Shown: positions 11,710-21,758 of the stretch, one piece after another
Numbering within the stretch: position 1 is the stretch's first letter
How the letters are laid out: the number at the start of each line of letters is the position of its first letter
Assembly: GCA_021464525.1 (NCBI GenBank)
Contig: JADRCO010000446.1
Location: 1 to 33,648 of the forward strand
Source of the DNA: Rhizophagus sp. LPA8_4_AMF
Lineage: Eukaryota; Glomeromycota; Glomeromycetes; Glomerales; Glomeraceae
Length of the DNA stretch: 33,648 nucleotides
Reading direction: 5' to 3'
Notes under the pieces: generated by a model
Told to the model about the DNA's origin: nothing
The model's input: the letters and a program-made list of their open reading frames with translations, nothing else
The model's database searches: none
Position numbers and translations under genes: made by a program

Positions 11710-11925
11710 ACCACAACTTTTGGCTTATTACGTACAACATTTTGCTTATTACACTTTTTGACCTATTACGTACAACTTTTGACTTATTACAAACTTTTGG
11801 ATTATTACAACTTTTGGCTTATTACAAACTTTTGGATTATTACACCTTTGGATTATTACAACTTTTGGATTATTACGCCTTTTGACTTTTTCACCTTTTG
11901 ACTTATTACTTTTATCGTTACCGTT
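11710..11925. repeat. Degenerate minisatellite, about 17-bp units
   Basis: About a dozen imperfect copies of a unit like ACAACTTTTGGATTATT, with the variant endings GCTTATT, CCTATT and ACTTATT, run up to a CGTTAC triplet repeat (about 11911-11930). It lies in the presumed 5' leader or promoter of the 307-aa gene. The minus-strand frame across it is a by-product of the repeat. Confidence 0.85.
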
Positions 11926-11937
11926 ACCGTTATTGTT

Positions 11938-11979
11938 ACAAATCACCCAAATCACCCAAATCACCTAAATCACCTAAAT
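11938..11979. repeat. Four 9-bp repeats directly before the ATG
   Basis: AAATCACC(C/T) is repeated four times and ends right at the start codon at 11980. It would form an unstructured, G-poor 5' leader immediately upstream of translation. Confidence 0.85.
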
Positions 11980-12903
11980 ATGATTCCAACAAATCCAAAT
12001 TTTATATATCCTACAAATCTTGAATTAAATGGATTAGAATCTACACTTAAAAGATTCTCAAATTATCCAGAATCTAAAATAAAAGATGAAATAATTTCAA
12101 GATTAGTAGGAGAAATAGGATTACAAGGTCGTACATTTCATTTATTAACAAAAGCAACTTTAACACAATGTCAAGGAACTTTTTCACCTTCAACATTAAA
12201 TATTATTCAATTACTTGAAAAATTAAAAACTAAAGATTTAGTAAATATTAAACCAGATTTAATGATTTCAGAATTAGTAAAAGAATTTGATTTAATTAAA
12301 AATGGTTATAAAAATATTAATAATTCTTTACAAAAAATTTCAAAAGATTTTCAATCTCATAAATCTTTTTTACAAAAAGAACAAAATTCTCTTAATCAAT
12401 CAATTTCAAATTTAAAATATCTTATAAGACAAGAAAAATTCAATTCTATAAAAACTGGTATAATTTTTGGTTTTGGTATTGGAAGTTTATCTAATTTTAC
12501 TACTGTTATAATTAAACCTCAATTTGATTGTGGTTTAACTTTATTCACTTCTGTGTTTACTGGTGGTTTATTAGGTTGGTATTTTGGTAATAAATTATCT
12601 TTTAAATTTAAACAAGAAGTTTTTATTAAAGAAAATCAACTTGATAATTTAAATCAAAGTTCTCAATATATTGATAAAGTTATGGATAATGTTAAATTAT
12701 TTAAAGATGGTGTAAATTTATTTGAAACTTTTTGGTCTAGGCATCATAATCACATGATGGTTACTCAGAATTTTATTCATAATGCAAGGAAAGGAACCGC
12801 TCAAATAAGTAATATTAATATAAAATCAATTCTAATTTCTTGGGAACATGCAAAGATTTCTTTAGATAATTATGAAATAACTGTTAATTCTATTACAAAA
12901 TAA
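11980..12903 (+). CDS. Unknown 307-aa protein: coiled coil plus hydrophobic hairpin
   Basis: A single uninterrupted frame from ATG 11980 to TAA 12901-12903, with no introns, unlike most genes in the window. Residues 1-95 are mixed and helical. About 100-150 is rich in Lys, Asn, Gln and Leu with coiled-coil-like spacing. Residues 158-178 (TGIIFGFGIGSLSNF...) and 184-203 (CGLTLFTSVFTGGLLGWYFG) are two glycine-rich hydrophobic segments separated by about six residues, making a hairpin. Residues 204-307 are again helical and charged. There is no N-terminal signal peptide. A helical bundle with a central membrane hairpin fits an integral membrane protein, and the layout is also seen in alpha-helical pore-forming proteins, but no sequence motif supports that family. 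Codon use is strongly A/T-ending, as in its neighbours. The start is the first ATG after a minisatellite leader. Function unknown. Confidence 0.8.
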   Translation: MIPTNPNFIYPTNLELNGLESTLKRFSNYPESKIKDEIISRLVGEIGLQGRTFHLLTKATLTQCQGTFSPSTLNIIQLLEKLKTKDLVNIKPDLMISELVKEFDLIKNGYKNINNSLQKISKDFQSHKSFLQKEQNSLNQSISNLKYLIRQEKFNSIKTGIIFGFGIGSLSNFTTVIIKPQFDCGLTLFTSVFTGGLLGWYFGNKLSFKFKQEVFIKENQLDNLNQSSQYIDKVMDNVKLFKDGVNLFETFWSRHHNHMMVTQNFIHNARKGTAQISNINIKSILISWEHAKISLDNYEITVNSITK

Positions 12904-13081
12904 AATATTTGAAATATTGTGGATTTTATTAAATATATTTGATATGAAAATGTATTAAAATTTATTAAAAAATTTATAAAATATTGATTAATATTAATAA
13001 TAATGATGATTATTTGTTTGTTTGTTTATTGCATTACCAGGTACTTGCATACTCATGAATATGCATTACACTAAAATTTAA
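12904..13081. other. Short convergent intergenic region
   Basis: The 307-aa gene (+) and the first SDR gene (-) converge here. The DNA is AT-rich with TTTGTTTGTTTGTTT and likely serves as the 3' UTRs of both. Confidence 0.4.
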
Positions 13082-14534
13082 TTAAATCATTTCACGTTCT
13101 CTTAATAATTGTTCAGATACATTCCATAATTTCTTTGTAACTTCTCGATCTTTCGCAACTTCGATTGGTTCCCTTTCAATACCTTCATGATAATATTTTC
13201 CTGTATCCTTATTTTTAGGAGAAAGTACAGGATAAAGAGTATTGGATGCACCTTGTTCAGTTGGATTTGCAAAGAACATCATTGCCGTCATTATAAAATA
13301 TGTGAAATAGTCTGTTGTATTACTTATATTTGATTTAATTGCACCAGGGTGAAGCGAATACGTTTTAATATCTGCATATTTAAAAAAGAAAAAGAGTTAA
13401 AATATTTTTTTTATATTATAACAAGGGCAAGAAATGGCTTTTTAATATACTTACTTTCGTTTTGAACTATACGACTTAATTCCTTGGCAACGATAACATT
13501 CTTTTAATAAGAAAATAAATATATATATAAATAAAAAAATTTCTATTATTTAATTAATTGAAAACCTATTAAAATTATACTTACCATCAATTTAGTATTT
13601 GCATAAGCTTTAAAAGGGTTCCAGTAAGCACCTTTTTCAAGATTTAAATTATCGAAATCAATTTCACCAATGGCTTGTAATGATGAACTAGTAAATGCAA
13701 TTTTTCCAGGTAATTTGGCCGAAACGGATTTTTTCATCGTATCCAATAACAATAAAGTAAGTAAAAATGGTGCTAAATGATTGACCTAAAAATACAGTAA
13801 TATACATATGTTTTAATTAATTATACGTATATATATGGTTTATCATATCATTATATCATTATTCATAATACAATAATTGTTTACCTGAAATTGTTGTTCC
13901 AATCCATCTTTTGTATTAATAACTTCTATACCACCAAGGTAACCTGCATTATTTAATAACATATGTAATTCATCAACTTCTTTAATGAATTTATTAGCAA
14001 AAGTTTTTACACTTTTTAAATCTGCTAAATCCATTTCCCAAATTTCAACATTTTTTGCATTTCCATTAGAAGTTTTAATATATTCTAATAAAGTATTTCC
14101 TTTTACTTTATTACGAGCTGTTAAAATCAATCGTTTAGGATTATATCCAGATAAAAGTCTTGCCATTTCTTTACCGATGCCTATTAAAAAATAATATACG
14201 AAGATTTTATTAGAAGGTGGATTATACGATCGATTGTCAACGTGACCATTTGGCTACACCACAATTTCCCGACGTACGATTTCCCGACAGGTTTGGCCAG
14301 AGTTATGCAGAGTTATGCACTAACACGTGAACAAACGGCCGGGGTTAGGCTGTCGGGAAAATGTCCTGTCGGGAAGTTGTCCGACATTGGAAACATTTCG
14401 CAAAAATTTATGAAATAATGAATGATTTGCGGTATCGTGAATAATAAATAAATTAATTAATTACCATCAGTTGCACCAGTAAGGATTATAACATATTGAG
14501 ATAAGTCGTAGTAGTTATCTAATTTGACCGACAT
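13082..14534 (-). CDS. Short-chain dehydrogenase/reductase, array copy 1 (five exons)
   Basis: Exons are 14534-14465, 14180-13885, 13785-13585, 13500-13455 and 13371-13082, with phases 1, 0, 0 and 1 at the joins. The frame closes at 300 aa. It is a classical SDR of the retinol-dehydrogenase-like type: Rossmann motif TGATDGIG (about residues 19-26), an Arg in LTARN that suggests NADP(H) preference, NNAG (about 100-103), the catalytic Asn in VNHLAPFLLT (N124), the Ser region TSSS, and the active-site YANTK (Y183, K187), then SLHPG. It should reduce or oxidise a small carbonyl or alcohol. The substrate is unknown. Exon 2 is 296 nt, exactly the sum of exons 2 and 3 (237 + 59) in the other copies, so one intron is absent here. 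Intron 1 (284 nt) is enlarged by a foldback insert. The 5' leader carries an 18-bp minisatellite. No signal peptide. Confidence 0.93.
14258..14398. mobile_element. Small foldback element inside intron 1 of SDR copy 1
   Basis: Two TTTCCCGAC(A/G) words near 14263-14300 face two GTCGGGAA words near 14350-14382. The outer ends ACAATTTCCCGAC and GTCGGGAAGTTGT are nearly perfect inverted repeats. The middle has a 10-bp direct repeat (GAGTTATGCA twice). It sits wholly within the intron, so splicing could remove it. Its G+C is well above the surrounding DNA. Confidence 0.6.
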
Positions 14535-14620
14535 TTTGTTTTCAAGATATTGTTACTTTCTTTTAAACGTTTGTAAAAAATATGAATTTGTGATATATTT
14601 AAAATTTAAAGATTTAATTA

Positions 14621-14690
14621 TTTGAAAGATTTTAATTCTTTGAATGATTTTAATCCTTTGAATGATTTTAATTCTTTGAAAGATTTTATT
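14621..14690. repeat. 18-bp minisatellite in the leader of SDR copy 1
   Basis: Four units of about 18 bp (TTTGAATGATTTTAATTC and variants) start at 14621, 14639, 14657 and 14675. The TATA-like box lies beyond them at 14718-14725. The array explains why this box is about 185 bp from the ATG, against about 65-75 bp in copies 4, 5 and 6. Confidence 0.85.
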
Positions 14691-14717
14691 ATAAAAAGAA
14701 AAGTAAAAATTGAAACC

Positions 14718-14725
14718 TTTATATA
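14718..14725 (-). promoter_or_regulatory. TATA-like box of SDR copy 1
   Basis: TATATAAA on the minus strand, upstream of the minisatellite leader. The same word occurs upstream of SDR copies 4 and 6. Confidence 0.4.
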
Positions 14726-15486
14726 ATTTTTTTTCATAATTATAAATCGTTATGCGAATTATATACGTTATCAAAATAATTTGTAATGAACTGGAAAAAA
14801 CTGACGTACTTTATTGATTAATAATATACGTAAAACGCTGCAAACCGGTCATATTTGTACCATAAAAAAATTTTACTCGGATCGGATAAATGATGACCGA
14901 TAGGTCGATCATGTTGACGTTCGTTAATTACAATTAGCCCTAGTCATTTACACAATAATAAAAGGGGAATATAATAAATATAGTATATTTATTTTCTTTT
15001 TTGTTTGTTTTTTTTATTTTTTCATTTAAAAAATTTTTAAAAAATGAGTAAATTATTATTACACTTGAAATTTGAAAATAATATTGATATTACGTATCTC
15101 ATTTGGAAAATGCAAATCTTTCTGAATTACACAAATTTACAAGCCGTCTATTATAGTATTAATTTTTGCTGCAAAATCAGGCGGTATAATCATGTAAATG
15201 GTGCCGATCATGATTAGTCAGTAGCAATTAGTCGGTGAGTCGGACAGTTGTCAAATAATGGTAATAATCTTCATTGCCGACCTTATTGCGGATAAAAAAA
15301 AATTGCAATATTTATTTGTTATTGTACAATACATCATATGACGCATCATAAATTCCCATTTACTATGAAATTATCACATGCAATGCGTCAAATCCACCCA
15401 TAAGTAGTAAAATGTATACAAAAAAAAAAAAAAAATGCATGAAACATATAAAATTCTTAAACAATATTACTAATCACAATAAAATT
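14726..15486. other. Intergenic gap between SDR copies 1 and 2
   Basis: AT-rich DNA with no supported gene. A short GC-richer patch at about 14840-14940 and another at 15160-15260 (GTCGG/GCCGA words) look like remains of the foldback families seen elsewhere in the window. Confidence 0.4.
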
Positions 15487-15895
15487 CCATGATCTAATTA
15501 ATATTTCGTTCAGAAATATTCCGTAAATTCCATAAATTCCTTGTAACTTTCGATCATTTACAATTTTTATTTGGTACCCTTTCAATACCTTTCATGATAA
15601 TATTCTTTAAGAAAAGTACAGTAATAAAAAGCACCTTGTTCAATTGGACTTGCAAATTTCATTATTATCGTTAAGATAAAAATATCCGAATAATAGGTCA
15701 TTTATCATTATTATACCAGAGTGAAGTGAAATATCATATCTATATATTTTTGATAGTAAATGTAAAATATCTTTTATTTTTTTTTAAAAAAGCTACCGAA
15801 AAAAAAATAAAGCCAACGAAAAATTTGATTTTTTAAAACAATACTTTAGTTACTTTCGTTTTGAACTATACGACCTAGCTCCTTAGCTATAATAC
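15487..15895 (-). pseudogene. SDR array copy 2, 3'-end relic
   Basis: Only pieces of the last two exons remain. The bases at about 15490-15665 match the C-terminal exon of copy 1 (ends of the LWNVSEQ region, the EREPI and YYHEGIE region and the PTEQGA region) with many small deletions. About 15712-15735 is the start of that exon (HPG region), and 15851-15893 is the small 46-nt exon with its GTAAGT donor. No frame is open across the pieces, and the Rossmann and YxxxK exons are gone. It is an old, dead copy in the same orientation as its neighbours. Confidence 0.8.
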
Positions 15896-16082
15896 TGTAA
15901 CTGACGTAATTGAAAATTGTTCTTTTATTACTTACATTATTAATTAATGTGTGTAAAATGTCCTAATTATACTGATATTTTTATAGGCAAATAATATGTT
16001 TTAAAATATTAATTATTTTTAAATATAAATGAACTTTTTTCGATATGATATATCGTATAAGTTTTTCGATGCAATTGAATAA

Positions 16083-16325
16083 CTGTACCGTATGCCACTG
16101 CATATACTATATAGTACCCCAAAAATAATACCCCCCGTGATTAAGACCCGGGTATTATACATGGCATAAAATTCTTAATTCTGGTAGAAAAAGGCTAATT
16201 TTGGCCATATTCCTCACAAAGTACCCATGGGTACTATTCAATTTAAAAAATCGAATTCTTGAATAAGACCCCGGGTACTATATGCATACTATCAATGGTC
16301 CGCGCGCTAATCCATATACCGTATG
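16083..16325. mobile_element. Foldback element with GGGTACTATA arms
   Basis: The left arm near 16098-16122 (GCATATACTATATAGTACCCC) is mirrored by GGGTACTATATGCATACTAT near 16274-16294. Outside these, ACCGTATG words occur at both ends (about 16088 and 16318). The centre includes a perfect 16-bp palindrome AGTACCCATGGGTACT. No coding capacity. It is probably a MITE-like element or its remnant. Confidence 0.5.
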
Positions 16326-16431
16326 GATAAGATACACAATAATCTCGGATAATAAATACACTTACTACTAATTATATAAATAACAATTACAAATGCGAAC
16401 CAACCCAATGTGGTATTTGATCAAATTCTCG

Positions 16432-16960
16432 ACAATCACTTACACGACTGACACAAGACCGACAACAATATCATGACAATCCAACATCCTGACATGTTTT
16501 ATTCCGACAAGTTGATTATCCTAACATTTTTAGAATTAAGTTATATATCGCAATAAATTATTTATTATAAACTATGTTTTATTTCTACATTTTGTTTAAT
16601 GTTGCACATACAGTATATTGATATTATTAATTCTTAACTATATTGTAAAAGCTATTATTGCTATTATTACAATATCTTTATAATAAACTAATAATTTTTT
16701 TTATTCACTAAATTAAAAAACTAAAAATTAATGCATTTTTTTGAATGTTCTATGTACAAATTCGCTAATTAAGTAATTGCAAAAAATTATGAATATATAA
16801 CACTTCGAATTTGTCATATTTTATTATTATTATTGATATTATAGAACACACATTATTATTTTCAAAATAATGATCTGTCAAGATTTTGGACTGTCGAGAT
16901 TTGGATTATCGAGATTTTGTTGTGTATTAGTTGTGCAAGTATTTTCGAGATTTCGTACCG
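16432..16960. mobile_element. Foldback element with CGACA-word arms
   Basis: The left arm (about 16427-16525) is a series of words such as TTCTCGACAATC, ACGACTGACA and CCGACAA. The right arm (about 16870-16960) read on the other strand gives AATCTCGA(A/T)AAT, TTGCACAACTAATACACAA and CTCGACAGTCC in the same order. The interior is AT-rich and non-coding. The architecture matches the element at 6851-7299. Confidence 0.5.
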
Positions 16961-17175
16961 GAACCGAATAATGTACACCTTATCTCAAATTTGCGAGGTT
17001 CAGTTCGGAGAGCGAAATTAAATTGTCAATTCATCAATTTATTGCGGCCATCATAATTAAAATAATATACTGTAATTTTACTTTTGTATGATATTGCATG
17101 ATAATATAATAGCTTTTATTAATTAAGATGTCGCATATACAAATAAGAAAATAAATAAAAATGAAAATGTTAAAT

Positions 17176-18215
17176 CTAAATCATTCCATGATTTTTTAAT
17201 ATTTATTCAGAAATTTTCCACAATTTTTTTGCAACTACTTGATCATACGCAACTTTATTTGGCTCCTCTTCAACACCATCCTTATAATATTTTCCCGTTT
17301 CTTTATTTTTGAGAGAAAACAAAGAATAAAGAACGTTGATAACACCTTGTTCAGCCGTTGTTTTAGCCTTAGATATTATTACTAATATGTAAAGAAAATA
17401 ATTTAAATATTTACTATTCAAATGATTTATATTTGTCATAATTACTCCAGGGTGAAGCGAATATGTATATTTAAAAAGAAAAAGAGTTAGAATATTTTTC
17501 TTACATGCTAGTAAGAAATGGGTTTAATACTTACTTTCGTTTTGAACTATGCGACTTAATTCCTTTACAACAATAAATAAGTAAAAAATTTCTATTAATT
17601 AATTAATAAAAAACTTATTGAAATTATTATACTTACCACAAATTTAATATTTGTATAAGCTTTAAAAGGGTTCCAGTAAGCACCTTTTTCAAGATTTAAA
17701 TTATCGAAATCAATTTCACCTATGGCTTGTAATGTTGAACTAGTAAATGCAATTTTTCCAAGTAATTTGGCCGAAACGGATTATTAAAGTAAGTAAAAAA
17801 TGGTGCTAAATGATTACCTAAAATTATATATAAATGTTAAAAGCGAAAAAAACGACTCGCAAAATAAATAAATAAATAAATTACTTGAAATTGTAATTCA
17901 AAGTTATCCTTCGATTTAATAATTTGATCTTGTACGATTTACCTATAAAATATATCAAATAATTAAATATGTTAACGCGATTTAAAATCCCCTGTTATTA
18001 TTTCCTTACCCGCATTATTAATTAAGATATGTAATAACAAAATTTTTTACACTTTGTAAATCTGCTAAATCCATGTATTTCAATATTATTTATATGTCCG
18101 TTAGGACATTTAATATATTCTAATAAATTATTTCCTTTTACTTGATTACGAGCTGGTAAAATTAATCGCTTTGGATTAAATAGAGATAAAATTCTTGCCA
18201 TTTCTTTACCAATAC
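17176..18215 (-). pseudogene. SDR array copy 3, decayed but nearly full length
   Basis: All exons except the first can be traced. The exon starting at 18215 has GIGKEMARIL, then a deletion that removes the EIWEM region and another before INNAG. The next exon lies near 17883-17948. The YxxxK exon (about 17640-17815) has lost the LLLLDTMKK stretch by deletion and shows a changed active site (YTNIK). The small exon lies near 17536-17580. The last exon has lost its acceptor and first codons and has a premature TAA at 17203-17205, ten codons before the family's usual end. Exon 1 with the TGATD motif is missing. Its middle exon is closest to copy 1. It retains the intron that copy 1 lacks. Confidence 0.85.
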
Positions 18216-18885
18216 CTTTTAAAATAAAAAACAGAATTAATACCATATTTTTAAAAATAAATTCAATTTGATAACAACATGTGAAGATAATCATGTAATT
18301 TATTATTTAATTACGATTTAATGATTTGCAATGATTTAATGATTTACGTCTAATAATTATCTGTTATCGTGTGGCGAAAAATTTGCACTAAAAAAAAGCA
18401 ATTTTCAATACCAAAAGTCATTACGCTGAAAAATAGTCTTTAGCCTGAGTTATTCATAATGCTTCATAATGTTGGTCGTCAAAACGTCCTTCGGCGCAAT
18501 GACTTTCGGCGAAATGTCCCGTGGTATGTGTTCAGGAGATATTTCACAACTTCTGCACAACTATTTGACTTTATTTTGTTCTTAGCTCAACGGTTTTATT
18601 TTCTTTTATTACGAATAATAAGATCAATCGCTTGAATGATATAGGCGATTTTAGATGTTTTATTAAATCAAATGTCATAAACGAAAAAATGAGGATGATA
18701 AACGCAAAAATACGAGCTTTTTTTTTTTAAAAAAAAAATTTACTTTTCACTTTAATAAATAAATTCGATTATTTGTTAAGATAATAATTGATAAGGTAAT
18801 AATTGATAAGATGATAATAATAGTATAGTACGTTTACATAAAAAAATTTGTTATAAAAAAAAAACTTAATAAGAAAAATAAACTT
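18216..18885. other. Intergenic gap with a CGAAA-word foldback
   Basis: No gene is supported. A foldback at about 18365-18530 is listed separately. Poly-T/poly-A pairs near 18720-18740 form a strong AT hairpin. The last 100 bp are the likely 3' UTR of SDR copy 4. Confidence 0.45.
18365..18530. mobile_element. Small foldback element with GGCGAAA words
   Basis: CCAAAAGTCATTACGCTGAAA near 18409-18431 pairs with GGCGCAATGACTTTCGGCG near 18493-18512, with a few mismatches. Outer GTGGCGAAAA and GGCGAAATGTCCC words extend the arms. Non-coding. Related in style to the elements at 6851 and 28120. Confidence 0.5.
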
Positions 18886-20271
18886 TTAGATCATTCCATG
18901 ATCTTTTAATATTTGCTCAGAAACATCCCACAATTTCTTTGCAATTTCTTGATCGTAAGCGATTTTATTTGGTTCATCCTCAATTCCTTCATTATAATAT
19001 TTTCCCGTTTCGAGAGAAAATACAGGATAAAGAACGTTGATGGCACCTTGTTCAGCTGTTATCTCAGCTCCAGTTATTTTTACAAGAAATTTAAATATAA
19101 AAACAAAGAAAGGGCTACTTAGTTGAGTAATATTTGTATGAACTATACCAGGGTGAATTGAACATGTTGTAATATCTATATATATATATTTAAAAGAAAA
19201 GGGTTAAAATATTTTTCTTATATGATAATAAAAATAATTTTAATACTTACTTTCACTTTGAACCATACGACCTAAATGCTTAGCAATTATAACATTCTTT
19301 TTTTTTTTAAGAAAGAATAAAATTATAAAAGTAAATAAGAGATTTTATTATTCAAATAAACAATCTTTGATATTGCTTACCATCAATTTAGAATTTCCGT
19401 AACCTTTAAAAGGACTCCAATAATTTTTTTTTTCAAGGTTTAGATTATCAAAATCAATATCGCCAGATTGATTGGCCACTGAAGTAGTAAATGAAATTTT
19501 TCCAGGTAATTCAGCGGAAACCGATCTTTTCATCGTATCCAATAACAACCAAATGAGTAAAAATGGTGCTAAATGATTAACCTAAAAATAATGTATAATA
19601 AATGTTAAAAGCGAAACAAACGACTTGCAAAAAAAATAAATTAATAAATAAATTACTTGAAATTGTAATTCAAAGTTATCCTTTGTTTTAATGACTTGAC
19701 TTTGTACACCTACACCTATAAGAATAAATACTCGTAATGTTATTAATCTAATTCGGTTATGACCAACATTGATTTGGTTGCTGCAAAAGCAGTGAACTGA
19801 CTTTCTAATGACTTTTCACAACAATAATTTCATTTAAAACAGCATTGATTTGATCGCGATTATCGAACAGTATTATTTTTCATCTTTTTATTTACCTGCA
19901 TTATTAATTAAAATATGTAATTCTCCAATTTCATTGATGAACTTGTCGGCAAAATTTTTTACACTTTGTAAATCTGCTAAATCCATTTCCCAAATTTCAA
20001 CATTATTAGCATTTCCGTTGGAAGATTTAATATATTCTAATAAATTATTTCCTTTTTCTATATTACGAGCTGGTATAATCAATCGCTTGGGATTAAATCC
20101 AGCTAAAATTCTCGCCATTTCTTTACCGATGCCTTAAAATAAAATAAAAGAATTTATGTTATATTAAGCATAATTTTAATTTTAAGAAAAAAAAAATTTT
20201 TTACCATCAGTTGCACCAGTAAGGATTATAACATGTTTTGATAAATCGAGGTTATCTAATTTAAGTGGCAT
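18886..20271 (-). CDS. Short-chain dehydrogenase/reductase, array copy 4 (six exons)
   Basis: Exons are 20271-20205, 20132-19896, 19715-19657, 19581-19381, 19296-19251 and 19175-18886. The frame closes at 299 aa. Visible motifs: TGATDGIG (residues 18-25), PARN, NNAG (99-102), VNHLAPFLL with catalytic N123, FTTS, and YGNSK (Y182, K186), then SIHPG. All classical SDR catalytic residues are present, and the Arg after the second beta-strand region favours NADP(H). Compared with copies 5 and 6, three codons are missing in the last exon (SLE-TGKYY where they have SLENK.TGKYY), an in-frame loss. A TATATAAA box with a following GCTCAAA word lies about 75 bp upstream. No signal peptide or strong membrane anchor at the N terminus. 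A hydrophobic stretch near 220-240 may contact membrane or substrate. Confidence 0.93.
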
Positions 20272-20341
20272 TTTTTATTTTTTTTGAAATTGACAAGATT
20301 AAAGAATTTTTTTTTTTTTTTCGGTGTGAAAATTTTTGAGC

Positions 20342-20349
20342 TTTATATA
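20342..20349 (-). promoter_or_regulatory. TATA box of SDR copy 4
   Basis: TATATAAAGCTCAAA on the minus strand, with the TATA part about 75 bp upstream of the ATG. The neighbouring GCTCAAA word also occurs by the TATA-like box of copy 5 and near that of copy 6, suggesting a promoter duplicated with the genes. Confidence 0.45.
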
Positions 20350-20423
20350 GGTTATTTTTAATGAAAAAATTAATTTATAGTACGTAATATGATACAATAG
20401 TAAAAATGGTTGGATAATCATTT

Positions 20424-20490
20424 GTTACTTGGCATTTCAAGTGCCGAGTAACTGCGGTATTTGCAAAAAGCAATGTGATTGGTGGAAACG
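20424..20490. repeat. Half copy of the GTTATTCGGCAC hairpin element
   Basis: GTTACTTGGCATTTCAAGTGCCGAGTAAC forms a hairpin with a near-perfect 12-bp stem, directly followed by TGCGGTATTTGC...GTGATTGGTGG. Both parts align to the left half of the element at 25142-25307. The right half is missing or unrecognisable. Confidence 0.6.
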
Positions 20491-21758
20491 ATAGTGCTGA
20501 CATTTAAAACAGCTCTCGGCTAATCTTGGCCTCATATTAGTAATTAAAACCTATAAATAATCTATTTTTAGACTTTTTATTAACCAAGATATTTCTTTTT
20601 CTTTTTCAAATATAATTTTTTTCCGTAAAAAAATAAATTTCTTAATATTATGAAACGCCTAAAATACAGTATCTCCAAGTGAAAATCATTTAACTTCACT
20701 TAATACAACTATAGCACTAATCAAGATCTGTGGTGTGCTACCACAGGTTTTATGACTGATGATTATAAGGAAGGATCGAACGAGATTCGGCTAGCGGATT
20801 TTAAAACTTCATTAATTAACTGTTAACGTACAGTCTCTCTTGGAGCGTCTGTAGCAACCAATAAGACAAAAATTCTACTACAATCGGCCAGGATTGGGGA
20901 ACGACAAGTTTGAACTAGAAATTCAATTCGTTTTATTATAATTATTATTCACATGTGGAAAGTATACAAAGGTAATAGGATGTTCGGTGACCATTATGTA
21001 AATATCGGTAAAATATAGAGTATTTTTATTATTGAATTACTTTATCACAAATTACTTAAAGCTAGAGGGTTGAAGGATATGTAACTTATTAGAGAAGTCA
21101 ATAGAAGTCAATGGAATTTTATAGCGAAAAAAGGTTAACGTAGGTTTAACGTACCACGAACTGAGGAATGCTCGTTATGCTATTACTCCATATTCCATAC
21201 TTGCGGTCCGAGGAGAACGTGGGCCTCTTTCTCATTTGCATTCTTTAGGCGGCTAGCGGGTACTTACAAACGAGAATTCATTTATATAATTATAATTTTA
21301 AAGTCGGACGAAATTCAACTATAATAACAACATGCTTTTATATTAAAAATATATTAATATATATCAACTAAAATAAATACGCTTACCTTTCCATGTTATC
21401 TTTTGGCCAATTCCTGTTGTAGTTGAATTAAACACATTTTTCTAATTTATTGCCGCAAAGCATAGTTTTAATATATTAGCCTTATTTGTTTTTGATTGCG
21501 ACTAGCTTTAACAAACCTTTATAAGCTTATGAATGAAAAAAAATATTTGATGGCATAAGTATCCATGGAAATTCGTAATATTGGAGGGAAAAAAACTATT
21601 ATAATTGTGTTAATAGTGTAATAAATAATATAAACGCATGGATGATTAATATGAGGTAGTCGCCATTTTATGGTCAAGGACTAGCGGAATATATTTCACA
21701 TTACGTGATTTTTCATTTTTTTCATTCCTCCCTTTAAACTTTCAATATCATCCATTTC

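Larger units (their letters stand above)
9268..11979. other. Gap upstream of the 307-aa gene
   Basis: No gene is supported. There are long A and T runs (about 9411-9422, 9466-9483), and a plus-strand frame at 9582-9824 with no recognisable content. Around 11320-11480 lie a perfect 14-bp palindrome and a TATA-like box that may belong to a transcript running into the 307-aa gene. From about 11700 the DNA is minisatellite. Confidence 0.5.
15896..17175. other. Intergenic gap with two foldback elements
   Basis: No gene is supported. It contains a GC-rich-ended foldback (about 16095-16325) and a larger foldback (about 16430-16960), listed separately. The remaining DNA is AT-rich. Confidence 0.5.

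Noticed and set aside
11749..11964. Minus-strand 71-codon frame rich in NNPKV repeats
   Set aside because: It is a translation of a minisatellite. The repeat nature explains the open frame.
11980..12903. Firm call of a pore-forming toxin-like family for the 307-aa protein
   Set aside because: Only the general helix-hairpin-helix layout agrees. No family motif is visible, so the call stays unknown.
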